From an uncultured Clostridia bacterium (GTDB taxonomy: Bacteria; Bacillota; Clostridia; Oscillospirales; Acutalibacteraceae), in the NCBI GenBank assembly GCA_947630835.1, contig CANRIZ010000002.1, positions 1-64,000 on the forward strand: a stretch of 64,000 nucleotides of DNA, read 5' to 3'. Both the position numbers and the translations under genes were made by a program. This document shows positions 34,931 through 42,062 of the stretch, piece by piece. Under the pieces are notes generated by a model, which saw only the letters and a list, made by a program, of their open reading frames with translations, ran no database searches and was not told the origin of the DNA. The first letter of the stretch is position 1; every line of letters begins with the position of its first letter.

Positions 34931-35440
34931 ATGACGATTAACATTGTAATGGTAGAACCCGAGATACCTCAAAACACCGGAAACGTTGCGAGAACCTGCG
35001 CGGTTACCGGCGCAAGGCTTCATCTTGTAGGACCTATGGGCTTTAAGATTGACGACAGGAAGCTTAAAAGGGCGGGACTCGACTATTGGGATTTGCTCGA
35101 TATTACATACTACGAAAATCTTGAAGAATTTTTTAAAAAGACAAAATTCGAGAATAATTTTTTCTTTTTTACAACCAAAGGTAAAAATATTTATTCGCAA
35201 GCGAAATATCCGGACAACTGCTATCTTTTTTTCGGCAAGGAAACCAAAGGTCTGCCCGAAGAATTGCTTTATAAAAACCCCGATTCCTGCGTAAGGCTTC
35301 CCATGCTCAACAACGGTCACGCCCGAAGCCTTAACCTTTCAAACACTGTTGCCGTAGCCGTGTACGAGGTGCTTCGACAGTGGGATTTTCCTACGCTTTT
35401 GTGCGAGGGAAGGCTGCATAATTTAAGCTGGGACGAGTAG
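34931..35440 (+). CDS. trmL: tRNA (cytidine/uridine-34-2'-O)-methyltransferase
   Basis: 169 residues of the SPOUT fold with only the catalytic domain, as in TrmL. Motifs: EPEIPQNTGNVARTCAVTGA at the N-terminus, FGKETKGLPEELL in the middle, and RSLNLSNTVAVAVYE at the knot. It methylates the wobble ribose of tRNA-Leu isoacceptors in E. coli. GGAGAAATGAA precedes the ATG. It stands alone on the plus strand between divergent and downstream genes. Confidence 0.93.
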   Translation: MTINIVMVEPEIPQNTGNVARTCAVTGARLHLVGPMGFKIDDRKLKRAGLDYWDLLDITYYENLEEFFKKTKFENNFFFFTTKGKNIYSQAKYPDNCYLFFGKETKGLPEELLYKNPDSCVRLPMLNNGHARSLNLSNTVAVAVYEVLRQWDFPTLLCEGRLHNLSWDE

Positions 35441-35501
35441 CCTTTTCATTCACGAAAGCATAAAAAAATAATATAATGTATTGCTCCCCGAAAATGTTTA
35501 T

Positions 35502-35552
35502 AAAGGTAATTTACGGGTAAAACTATTTTTGTAAACATAACGAATTACCTTT
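35502..35552 (+). promoter_or_regulatory. Inverted repeat before the MazF-type toxin
   Basis: AAAGGTAATT (35502-35511) and AATTACCTTT (35543-35552) are perfect complements 31 bp apart and end right before the RBS GGAGAG (35553-35558). A TATAAT lies at 35472-35477. The repeat could be an operator or an mRNA stem next to the RBS. Confidence 0.55.
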
Positions 35553-35567
35553 GGAGAGTGATTACAA

Positions 35568-35912
35568 ATGAATGTTAAGCGAGGGGAAATCTACTATGCC
35601 GACCTAAGTCCCGTAATAGGCTCTGAGCAAGGCGGAATGAGACCCGTCCTGATTGTTCAAAACGACGTGGGCAACAAATACAGCCCTACGGTTATAGCCG
35701 CCGCAATAACCAGCCAAAAGTACAAGACGCAGCTTCCCACCCATATCAGCGTAAACGCCAACAACTGCGGGCTGCAAAAGGACAGCGTGGTTTTGCTTGA
35801 ACAGGTCAGAACGCTTGATAAAAAACGCTTAAAGGAAAGAATGGGAAATCTGCCCCAAACCGAAATGAATAAAATAGACCATGCTTTATCGGTAAGCTTC
35901 GGTCTTGTATGA
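35568..35912 (+). CDS. MazF/NdoA-type mRNA endonuclease toxin, no antitoxin gene adjacent
   Basis: 114 residues, nearly the length of Bacillus NdoA (EndoA). Family sequence is clear: VKRGEIYYADLSPVIGSEQGGMRPVLIVQND, TSQKYKTQLPTH, DSVVLLEQVRTLDKKRL. The enzyme cuts single-stranded mRNA at a short recognition sequence. The usual antitoxin (NdoAI/MazE) and alr are not next to it; the 127 bp upstream contain no frame. Toxin control must come from elsewhere or the protein has been tamed. It ends at its own terminator. Confidence 0.9.
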   Translation: MNVKRGEIYYADLSPVIGSEQGGMRPVLIVQNDVGNKYSPTVIAAAITSQKYKTQLPTHISVNANNCGLQKDSVVLLEQVRTLDKKRLKERMGNLPQTEMNKIDHALSVSFGLV

Positions 35913-35923
35913 AAATATTATAT

Positions 35924-35952
35924 AAGCGAGGGCACTGTCCCCCGCTTTTTTT
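35924..35952 (+). terminator. Terminator after the MazF-type gene
   Basis: AAGCGAGGG and CCCCCGCTT form a stem with one A/C mismatch, then TTTTT. Confidence 0.8.
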
Positions 35953-36031
35953 GACGTATTTTAAAAATATTATTGATATTTGTCAATAAAAGGAATAAAA
36001 TTATAATAAACAATAACGGGGAAGTGATATT

Positions 36032-37135
36032 ATGCAATCTTACGGATTGGTTTTAGCCGGCGGCGGGGCTAAGGGCGCTTACGAAATGGGCGCTTGGAGG
36101 GCCTTAATCGAACTGGGTGTTAAAATCGAGGCTATAGCGGGCACGTCCATAGGGGCGATTAACGGCGCGCTGATAGCCCAGGGAAATTACGAAAAGGCTA
36201 TGAAGCTTTGGGACAGCGCCGAGGTCGCAAACGGAATAAGCTTTTCCGAGGAGCTTAAATCAACGGAAAATCTTTTCTCGATAAGCAATCTGCCTCAAAT
36301 TTTTCATGAGATTATAAAAAACGGCGGGGTTGACATCACGCCGGCAAAAAAAATGGTTGAGGATTGCATAAGCGAAAAGCTTGTCCGTGAAAGCAATATT
36401 CCGCTCGGTATAGTCACTTTCCAGCTTAACAGTATGAAGCCCGTAGAGCTTTTTGTGGACGAAATGAAAGAAGGTCAGCTTATCGACTACATTATGGCGT
36501 CCGCAAGGTTCCCGGGCCTCGCCAATCAGGGTCCGGACAACAGCCATTATCTTGACGGCGGAGTTTACGACAACGCTCCGATAGGGCTTCTCAGAAAAAG
36601 GGGCATAAACCGTCTTATAGTGGTTGATATTACCCAAATGAAAGGTATGGGGCATAAGGAAGAGCTTTCTTGCGCCGATTTTGTGTACATAAGACCGAGC
36701 GACATCAAGGAACTCGGCGAAGCCTTTGAATTTGACAAGAAAACGAACCAAAGGCGTATGGAAATGGGTTATCTCGATACAAAAAAAGCCTTTAGCCGCA
36801 TAGGCGGGTATAATTATTACTTTACGAAGCGCGAATTCGCCGCAATGCTTAATAAATACGGTTACGAAGCATGCTCGCAGCTTGAAGCGCTTGCGAAAGA
36901 ATTGGGCGTCGAAAGAGTGAAGCTCTATTCGAGAAAGGAATTTTTATTAAAGCTCAAAGAAGCGGAAAAGGAGCGCCGTGAGGGCACGGAAAACGCCGCC
37001 GACGCGCTTATTAACCATGTTCCGCAGATATTAAAGCAGCAAACCCAAAAGGTCGCAAAGAAGCTTATTTCTTCAAGCAAGCTTTACAAAACTTATCCCA
37101 AGGCTTTTGAGGTTTTAAACAGTGAAAAGCAATAA
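36032..37135 (+). CDS. Patatin-like phospholipase
   Basis: 367 residues. The oxyanion hole GGGAKGAYEMGAWRAL (about 9-24), the nucleophile elbow GTSIGAING (Ser about 42) and the catalytic Asp in DGGVYDNAP (about 181) form the Ser-Asp dyad of patatins. A basic, Glu/Lys-rich C-terminal region (300-367) is an extension of unknown role. It hydrolyses acyl chains from lipids. The protein has no signal peptide, so it is cytoplasmic or membrane-associated. The hairpin after its stop lacks the T-run because the repeat element begins there (37179). Confidence 0.88.
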   Translation: MQSYGLVLAGGGAKGAYEMGAWRALIELGVKIEAIAGTSIGAINGALIAQGNYEKAMKLWDSAEVANGISFSEELKSTENLFSISNLPQIFHEIIKNGGVDITPAKKMVEDCISEKLVRESNIPLGIVTFQLNSMKPVELFVDEMKEGQLIDYIMASARFPGLANQGPDNSHYLDGGVYDNAPIGLLRKRGINRLIVVDITQMKGMGHKEELSCADFVYIRPSDIKELGEAFEFDKKTNQRRMEMGYLDTKKAFSRIGGYNYYFTKREFAAMLNKYGYEACSQLEALAKELGVERVKLYSRKEFLLKLKEAEKERREGTENAADALINHVPQILKQQTQKVAKKLISSSKLYKTYPKAFEVLNSEKQ

Positions 37136-37155
37136 ATACGGGATATTATAACGAA

Positions 37156-37178
37156 ACGGACAGCTAAACGCTGTCCGT
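37156..37178. terminator. Hairpin after patatin, cut off from its T-run
   Basis: Arms ACGGACAGC and GCTGTCCGT with loop TAAAC. The same hairpin recurs at 40290-40316 and 40619-40645. The repeat element starts at its 3' edge, so no run of Ts follows. Confidence 0.6.
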
Positions 37179-37480
37179 CAGTCTGTCGATAACCTGTTTT
37201 GCAATAGCAAAATGTCAAAAAGTTTTCGGCCGCCTTTTTCAAAAAGAGATTCCCCTGTCAGGGGAAATGTCTGCGAAGCGGACAAAAGGGTAAGGGTCGA
37301 GGGGCAACGCCCCGGCGCAGTCCGCAGACTGCGAAACACCTGTGCTTCAAAGAGCGCAGGAGGGGCGCAAAACAGTTCAGTGAACTGTTTTGCGGTGGGG
37401 GAACCCTCGCCGGGGGTTCCCCATAATCTTACTCCTTTTGTGCATATTGCCAAGTGACACATACTTTTTCTACGCACATA
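37179..37480 (+). repeat. Hairpin-rich ~300-bp element, copy A
   Basis: About 96% identical to the reverse complement of 40317-40615 by eye; about 150-180 bp in the middle are identical. It starts CAGTCTGTCG; the other end (CTACGCAC) has drifted from the CTACACACTG expected from copy B. It is a string of hairpins: TTCCCC/GGGGAA, GTCTGC.GAAGCGGAC, GGGGC/GCCCC, GCAGTCCGC/AGACTGC, CAAAACAGTTCA/TGAACTGTTTTG and GGGGAACC/GGTTCCCC. No gene or transposase inside. Probably a non-autonomous mobile element or a structured RNA. Confidence 0.88.
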
Positions 37481-37520
37481 CGGTGCAGAGACGAAAATGG
37501 CTCTGCACCGTATGTTTTTA
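37476..37520 (+). terminator. Terminator at the right edge of copy A
   Basis: ACATACGGTGCAGAG pairs with CTCTGCACCGTATGT (15 bp) around a 10-base loop and TTTTTATG follows on the plus strand. Confidence 0.75.
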
Positions 37521-37569
37521 TGCTTAAGACTGAATTTATGCGAACTTTCCAAGCGATTACCCGAAATTT

Positions 37570-38508
37570 CTATTTTAAGTGTTCCGATATATCCGTTACA
37601 TTATAATCGGCTTTATTCGCTGTAATATTTACATTAATCAAGCTTTCCATATTTGTCCAATCAATATTATGTTCAAAATCCAAATCAGCCGGATTGCTTT
37701 TTCCCCAGCCAATCGTTCCGTCAGGATATTGAACAATATTTTTGGCGATAATGGTAAAATATCTGTTTTGGTATTCCTCTTTAAAATACGGCTCATATCC
37801 TTCGCCCATTATTTTGATTGAATATGTAATATCTATCCTGTTAAAATAATCTTTTCCACTCGGATATTGACTGTAAGAGCTTTTCTTCAATGTACTAAAG
37901 TATACTTTATTTTGAAGCGGTTCGGTACTGCTCTTATAAAGACCGGGATTAAAGGCTATTTCCCCCCAACCAATCCAGTCACCTATTGCCTCCCCGGTCT
38001 TAAACGCCGTTATGGACTCCAAATAATCCTGTGCTTCTTTTTTAAAATTCGTCAAATCCATATCTTGCGTAATTTCCGTGATATATTGGGGAACATCGCT
38101 GATTTTATATTTTTTCGATGTATCGGACAGGGAGTATTCCTGCGTATCGTCATATTGGTTTCTCAATGAGGCGTAAACGGTTACCTCATCGCCTATACTG
38201 AAATATCCCTCGGTTGTAGTTTTATCGGGGGAAAGAGAATATACGACATTCGTCTGCACTGCCTCGCTGCATCTTGAATTATTGAAAGAAACCGTGCAAA
38301 ACGGAGATATGCCGTCAAAGTCAACGACAAGTCCCTCAAAAGGGTCTATTGCGTTGGCATTGTTTGTATCTTCACCCGTTCCTGTTGCTTCCTCTTTCCT
38401 ATCTCTGGCGTCAATGACATATTGATTTTTATGTGTGCATCCGGAGATTAAAAGCATACACAAAACAATCAACACACCTGAACGGAACATTTTTCCTGCT
38501 CGTATCAA
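37570..38508 (-). CDS. Predicted lipoprotein, unknown function
   Basis: 312 residues. Lipobox LLISGC (Cys about 24), then a low-complexity Glu/Asn linker and a domain starting DPFEGLVVDFDGISPF, a pattern I associate with extracellular Ig-like domains of zinc-ribbon membrane proteins in Firmicutes. Two Cys (PFCTVSFNNSRC) could form a disulfide. The TTG start at 38508 follows AGGAG by 11 bp; the alternative ATG at 38490 has AGCAGGA at a short distance. It ends the three-gene operon inside the inverted repeats. Function unknown. Confidence 0.65.
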   Translation of the reverse strand: MIRAGKMFRSGVLIVLCMLLISGCTHKNQYVIDARDRKEEATGTGEDTNNANAIDPFEGLVVDFDGISPFCTVSFNNSRCSEAVQTNVVYSLSPDKTTTEGYFSIGDEVTVYASLRNQYDDTQEYSLSDTSKKYKISDVPQYITEITQDMDLTNFKKEAQDYLESITAFKTGEAIGDWIGWGEIAFNPGLYKSSTEPLQNKVYFSTLKKSSYSQYPSGKDYFNRIDITYSIKIMGEGYEPYFKEEYQNRYFTIIAKNIVQYPDGTIGWGKSNPADLDFEHNIDWTNMESLINVNITANKADYNVTDISEHLK

Positions 38509-38522
38509 GCCACATTCATCTC

Positions 38523-39155
38523 CTATATATAAAATTTTACATCGTGGGAAAATTTGAATGATGTAATAACAAGTGCGATACTGTCTAAAATCAAAAGCAC
38601 CCCGAAAAATGTCATCTTAATCGGCGCAATGCTGTCCAGATTTTGCTCATTAGAACTTGCGTACATCAAAATGTACCAGCCCGTTAATACAACGAATGCA
38701 ACAATAGACATAATTTTTGTAAGCAGTACATATTTGGTTGAATACTTTTTACCTTTAAACAGCGGTAATAACATAAGTAATGCCGCCGCTATAATCAGCG
38801 CTATTCCCAGAGCCGCCAAGAAATAAACTACAGGTAAATCCTCCGCCATTTCGTTGAGAAAGTCAAAAAAGGAATATGACAGAGATATAAGTTTGACTTC
38901 CCCCCAGCTTGCTGAAATATTAAAAAGCTTAAAGGCCGCTAATATGGGATTTAACAATAGTAAAACCAAAGTGCATACTAACAAATACCGGCTGCTTCCG
39001 AGAGCGGTAAAAGAAACGGCAAATCTTTCCCAAAAGCTCCCCGGCGTATAAGTCTCGCTTGCCGATTTATTTTCGCTGACGCCTGTCGGACTTCCGCAAA
39101 AGCCGCAGAATTCAATATTATCTGAAATTTCTCTATTGCAATTTTTACAAATCAT
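38523..39155 (-). CDS. Zinc-ribbon membrane protein, unknown function
   Basis: 210 residues. N-terminal zinc ribbon MICKNCNREISDNIEFCGFCG (two CxxC pairs), then four predicted helices (about 50-72, 100-122, 130-150, 175-197). This layout is common in Firmicutes proteins of unknown role. It lies 14 bp after the DUF-like gene and its stop overlaps the RBS of the lipoprotein gene. A cytoplasmic sensor or assembly role is possible but not shown. Confidence 0.7.
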   Translation of the reverse strand: MICKNCNREISDNIEFCGFCGSPTGVSENKSASETYTPGSFWERFAVSFTALGSSRYLLVCTLVLLLLNPILAAFKLFNISASWGEVKLISLSYSFFDFLNEMAEDLPVVYFLAALGIALIIAAALLMLLPLFKGKKYSTKYVLLTKIMSIVAFVVLTGWYILMYASSNEQNLDSIAPIKMTFFGVLLILDSIALVITSFKFSHDVKFYI

Positions 39156-39169
39156 TTAATACTCCCCTT

Positions 39170-39643
39170 TTAAAAGAAACTTTTTTCGGCAAAATACCAT
39201 TTACCGTCAATTTTTACACATTTCATTAAATCACGATCATCACCCATCTTGCCATAATCTATAGCAATATCCGCTTCGGCGGTTGTATCGTCTTTTATGG
39301 ATATATCGTAAACCGTTATGTATAGCTTGGAATCTTTTGACGAATTTGAAATTCCTACAGAACCTAACGACCACAAATCCCACAAATTTACGCCGGATAA
39401 ATCAGAACCTAAGCCCATTAGTGATTTCATTTGCGCCTGAACCGACGGCTCAAAGCAAGCAAGCATTTTTTCGGAGTCCCCTTCATTCAAAGCAACAGCA
39501 AGCTCATTAGTCAACGACATAATTTTATCCTCATCGCTTTTGTGAAAAGCAAAAAATAAAACCGATACAATAACGATAATAGCCGGTAAGACTACGGCTA
39601 TCGTTCTTTTTACAAGCAAAGACCTTCCGTTTTTAAAAACCAT
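39170..39643 (-). CDS. Membrane-anchored protein with a DUF4878/NTF2-like external domain
   Basis: 157 residues. One N-terminal helix (about 13-33), then IMSLTNELAVALNEGDSEKMLACFEPSVQAQM, a pattern of small NTF2-like domains such as DUF4878, ending in DGKWYFAEKSFF. First gene of the operon driven by the consensus promoter at 39849-39877; AAGGGGAGC sits before the ATG. Exact role unknown; such domains are common in cell envelope proteins. Confidence 0.65.
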   Translation of the reverse strand: MVFKNGRSLLVKRTIAVVLPAIIVIVSVLFFAFHKSDEDKIMSLTNELAVALNEGDSEKMLACFEPSVQAQMKSLMGLGSDLSGVNLWDLWSLGSVGISNSSKDSKLYITVYDISIKDDTTAEADIAIDYGKMGDDRDLMKCVKIDGKWYFAEKSFF

Positions 39644-39848
39644 TTTACAAGCTCCCCTTAATATAAATTTTCACAAAACGCCCTTTGATTTACATATTCT
39701 ATTGCACACCCCTTTAAGCCCCATAATTGCATCGGTAAAGAGTTGCCTGCCGTGAACAAACAGGCCGCACTCAAATGCCAACGCTTTAAATTCCGTATTC
39801 TTTTTGTAAATTACGGCAAAATTATAATTCTATTATAGAATTATTGTA
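39644..39848 (-). other. Leader of the three-gene operon, contains a short open frame
   Basis: About 200 nt between predicted start (near 39842) and the first gene. A frame of 36 codons from TTG 39781 to TGA 39671 (reads MAFECGLFVHGRQLFTDA, then IMGLKGVCNR) looks protein-like but has no convincing RBS, and the frame is open for about 11 codons further upstream. It may be a remnant of an older gene. No other feature seen. Confidence 0.35.
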
Positions 39849-39909
39849 ATTATAATTCCGTAACGGAATTTTGTCAAGAGGATTGCGAAATATAATTCCT
39901 ATATAGGAC
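39826..39909. promoter_or_regulatory. Three related palindromes (operators)
   Basis: AATTCTATTATAGAATT (39826-39842), AATTCCGTAACGGAATT (39854-39870) and a half-broken AATTCCTATATAGGAC (39894-39909) share the outline AATTCYR...YRGAATT. One covers the predicted start, one fills the promoter spacer and one lies upstream. The XRE gene at 40023 is the obvious candidate for the binding protein. Confidence 0.75.
39849..39877 (-). promoter_or_regulatory. Perfect consensus promoter of the three-gene operon
   Basis: TTGACA (39877-39872), exactly 17 bp, TATAAT (39854-39849) on the minus strand. The spacer is almost entirely the palindrome 39854-39870, so a bound protein would block RNA polymerase directly. 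Confidence 0.88.
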
Positions 39910-40022
39910 AAAATAAATATGGGAGGGATATAACACGGAGTTATACGGCAAAATCCTTTAGATTTCCCGTTCACTTCGTAAGCATTATGAAAATAAGAAA
40001 AAGAGAATACGGCGATTGTAAT

Positions 40023-40244
40023 ATGGTAGGCAGGAATATAGAAAGACTGCGAAAGGAAAAGGGTATCAAGCAAAAAGATTTTATATCAAAAATGCAAACT
40101 ATGGGGCTTGACATTAACCCGACGAGCTATTCAAAGTTAGAGGGGCAGATTCGTCTGGCTTCTGATAAAGAGGTGTATTATGCGGCAAAAATTCTTGATG
40201 TGAGTACCGATGTTTTATTTAAAAACAGCGTTAACAAGCCCTGA
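40023..40244 (+). CDS. XRE-family (Cro/CI-type HTH) transcriptional regulator
   Basis: 73 residues, essentially one HTH domain: NIERLRKEKGIKQKDFISKM, then TSYSKLEGQIRLASDKEVYYAAKILDVSTDVLF. ATG 40023 is preferred over ATG 39987 because family members begin near this Met; neither has a strong RBS. It is divergent from the three-gene operon and the palindromes lie between them, so it most likely represses that operon and perhaps itself. There is no dimerisation or protease domain. Its hairpin terminator (40290-40316) is cut short by repeat copy B. Confidence 0.82.
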   Translation: MVGRNIERLRKEKGIKQKDFISKMQTMGLDINPTSYSKLEGQIRLASDKEVYYAAKILDVSTDVLFKNSVNKP

Positions 40245-40289
40245 CGGCTCATTAACGCACATCTGTCTTTATATCTAATAAATAATAAA

Positions 40290-40316
40290 ACACGGACAGC
40301 TAAACGCTGTCCGTGT
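40290..40316 (+). terminator. Hairpin after the XRE gene, without a T-run
   Basis: Arms ACACGGACAGC and GCTGTCCGTGT with loop TAAAC. The repeat element (CAGTGTGTAG) starts immediately after, where Ts would be expected. Confidence 0.6.
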
Positions 40317-40615
40317 CAGTGTGTAGAAAAAGCATGTGTCACTTGGCAATATGCACAAAAGTAGTAAGATTATGGGGAACCCCCGGTGAGGTTTCCCCAC
40401 CGCAAAACAGTTCACTGAACTGTTTTGCGCCCCTCCTGCGCTCTTTGAAGCACAGGTGTTTCGCAGTCTGCGGACTGCGCCGGGGCGTTGCCCCTCGACC
40501 CTTACCCTTTTGTCCGCTTCGCAGACATTTCCCCTGACAGGGGAATCTCTTTTTGAAAAAGGCGGACGAAAACTTTGGACATTTTGCTATCGCAAAACAG
40601 TTTATCGACAGACTG
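40317..40615 (-). repeat. Hairpin-rich ~300-bp element, copy B (inverted)
   Basis: The reverse complement matches copy A (37179-37480) with about a dozen differences. Its ends CAGTGTGTAG and CGACAGACTG are imperfect terminal inverted repeats (8 of 10). The same hairpin (ACGGACAGC arms) flanks it on both sides. No gene inside. Confidence 0.88.
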
Positions 40616-40618
40616 AAA

Positions 40619-40649
40619 ACACGGACGGCTAAACGCTGTCCGTGTTTTT
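40619..40649. terminator. Terminator at the end of the Nudix gene
   Basis: ACACGGACGGC and GCTGTCCGTGT around TAAAC (one G-U pair) with AAAA before and TTTTT after, so it works on either strand. The Nudix stop codon lies in it. Confidence 0.75.
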
Positions 40650-41111
40650 ATGCTCTGTTAAGGTTTGAGCCTTTACATAATCGTCTAAAATTCTTTTTTG
40701 GCTTTTCCCGAAACGCTCGGGCAGATTTGAAAGCGCGGTCCATTCAAGCGCGGCGGACTCGCCGTCGTTTATTTTTACCTCGCCGGAAAAATCGCCGCAA
40801 ACATAAGCCGCTATATAGACGTGCCATTCGTCGCCCGTTTCGCCTCTGCACACGCCGTCGGGCGAATAAAAGCCGAAAAATTCAAGGTTTTTCACCTCAA
40901 GCGAGGTTTCCTCCCTCACCTCTCTCACGGCGGTATCGAGGGTGTTTTCCCCAAGCTCCGACAGTCCGCCGGGAAACGACCAGGTTTCGGAGGGAAAAGT
41001 CCTTTTCTGCAAAAGAATTTCGCCCTTTTCGTTTTTGATTATCACAACGCTGCCAACCAAATTTATGCGTTTATGACCGATAATTTTTCTTAAATCCTCG
41101 ATATATCCCAT
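40629..41111 (-). CDS. Nudix hydrolase
   Basis: 160 residues. Nudix box GGLSELGENTLDTAVREVREE followed by TSLEV, all catalytic residues present. NLVGSVVIIKNEKGEILLQKRTF and the ending ESAALEWTALSNLPE are typical of cytoplasmic Nudix enzymes acting on nucleotides or related compounds; the substrate is unknown. ATG 41111 is used because AGCAGGTGA precedes it; the longer frame to 41282 would run into the divergent sigG. It ends within the terminator at the edge of repeat B. It is unrelated to the broken Nudix gene at 10 kb (different sequence around the box). Confidence 0.85.
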   Translation of the reverse strand: MGYIEDLRKIIGHKRINLVGSVVIIKNEKGEILLQKRTFPSETWSFPGGLSELGENTLDTAVREVREETSLEVKNLEFFGFYSPDGVCRGETGDEWHVYIAAYVCGDFSGEVKINDGESAALEWTALSNLPERFGKSQKRILDDYVKAQTLTEHKNTDSV

Positions 41112-41244
41112 ATTATCACCTGCTTTCAAATATATAATAACACAACTTAAATAATATTTAAACGCTCTTTCATATTTTACCTCTTTTATGACAATAATAT
41201 AACCGAAAAGCTTTCTGTACATAAAACTAAAAGGAAATGATATT

Positions 41245-42012
41245 TTGCAGTACAGTAAAGTTGAAATATGCGGCGTAAACACGTCGAAGTTAAAGGTTTT
41301 GAAAGAGAGTGAAAAAATTGAGCTTTTAAAAAAGTCGCAAAACGGCGACTCGCTTGCAAGGGATCAACTTATCAGCGGAAATCTGCGCCTTGTGCTCTCG
41401 GTAATTCAACGCTTTACCAACAGGGGCGAGAACCTTGACGATTTATTTCAGGTCGGCTGTATCGGGCTCATAAAGGCGATAGATAATTTTGATATATCCC
41501 AAAACGTACGATTTTCAACCTATGCCGTACCTATGATAATAGGGGAAATCAGGCGGTACCTGCGGGATAACAACACGCTGCGGGTTTCGCGCTCGGTAAG
41601 GGACACAGCGTACCATGCAATGCAGGTAAAGGAACGGCTGCAAAACGAGCTGCACCGCGACCCGACAATAGAGGAAATTGCAAAGGAGCTTGGCACAGAC
41701 GCAAGCTCCGTTGTTATAGCGCTTGAGGCGATAGTAGAGCCGGTATCGCTTTACGAGCCGGTATATTCGGACGGCGGCGACACGATTTACGTTATGGACC
41801 AGGTGAGCTCTCTTGACACTGACAAGGACTGGCTCGACGAAATAATGATAAAGGAAACAATTAACGGGCTATCGGACAGAGAGAAGAAAATCCTTTCCCT
41901 GCGCTTTATGAAAGGCAAGACGCAAATGGAGGTTGCCGATGAAATAGGAATCTCCCAGGCGCAGGTATCGAGACTTGAAAAATTCGCTATAGACAAAATC
42001 AAAGGCAAATAG
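41245..42012 (+). CDS. sigG: Forespore RNA polymerase sigma factor G
   Basis: 255 residues. The N-terminus KVEICGVNTSKLKVL is specific to sigma-G. Region 2 (NLRLVLSVIQRFTNRGENLDDLFQVGCIGLIKAIDNFD), region 3 and region 4 (LSDREKKILSLRFMKGKTQMEVADEIGISQAQVSRLE) are complete. It directs late forespore transcription during sporulation. The TTG start at 41245 follows AAGGAAATGA. The usual neighbours sigE and spoIIGA are absent. It is divergent from the Nudix gene, and its 3' end shares a terminator with pnp. Confidence 0.95.
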   Translation: MQYSKVEICGVNTSKLKVLKESEKIELLKKSQNGDSLARDQLISGNLRLVLSVIQRFTNRGENLDDLFQVGCIGLIKAIDNFDISQNVRFSTYAVPMIIGEIRRYLRDNNTLRVSRSVRDTAYHAMQVKERLQNELHRDPTIEEIAKELGTDASSVVIALEAIVEPVSLYEPVYSDGGDTIYVMDQVSSLDTDKDWLDEIMIKETINGLSDREKKILSLRFMKGKTQMEVADEIGISQAQVSRLEKFAIDKIKGK

Positions 42013-42020
42013 CCGGTTAT

Positions 42021-42052
42021 AAAAAAGCTTCCCCGGTCGGAGAAGCTTTTTT
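42021..42052. terminator. Bidirectional terminator between sigG and pnp
   Basis: AAAAAAGCTTC and GAAGCTTTTTT are complementary and T-rich on both sides. Confidence 0.85.
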
Positions 42053-42062
42053 ATTGCTATCG

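Noticed and set aside
37178..37552. Open frames across repeat A, and 40313-41038 across repeat B
   Set aside because: They cross strings of hairpins, have no RBS, and differ between the two copies; the DNA is better explained as non-coding repeat.
41112..41282. Longer N-terminus of the Nudix protein
   Set aside because: It would overlap sigG on the other strand; a good RBS precedes ATG 41111.
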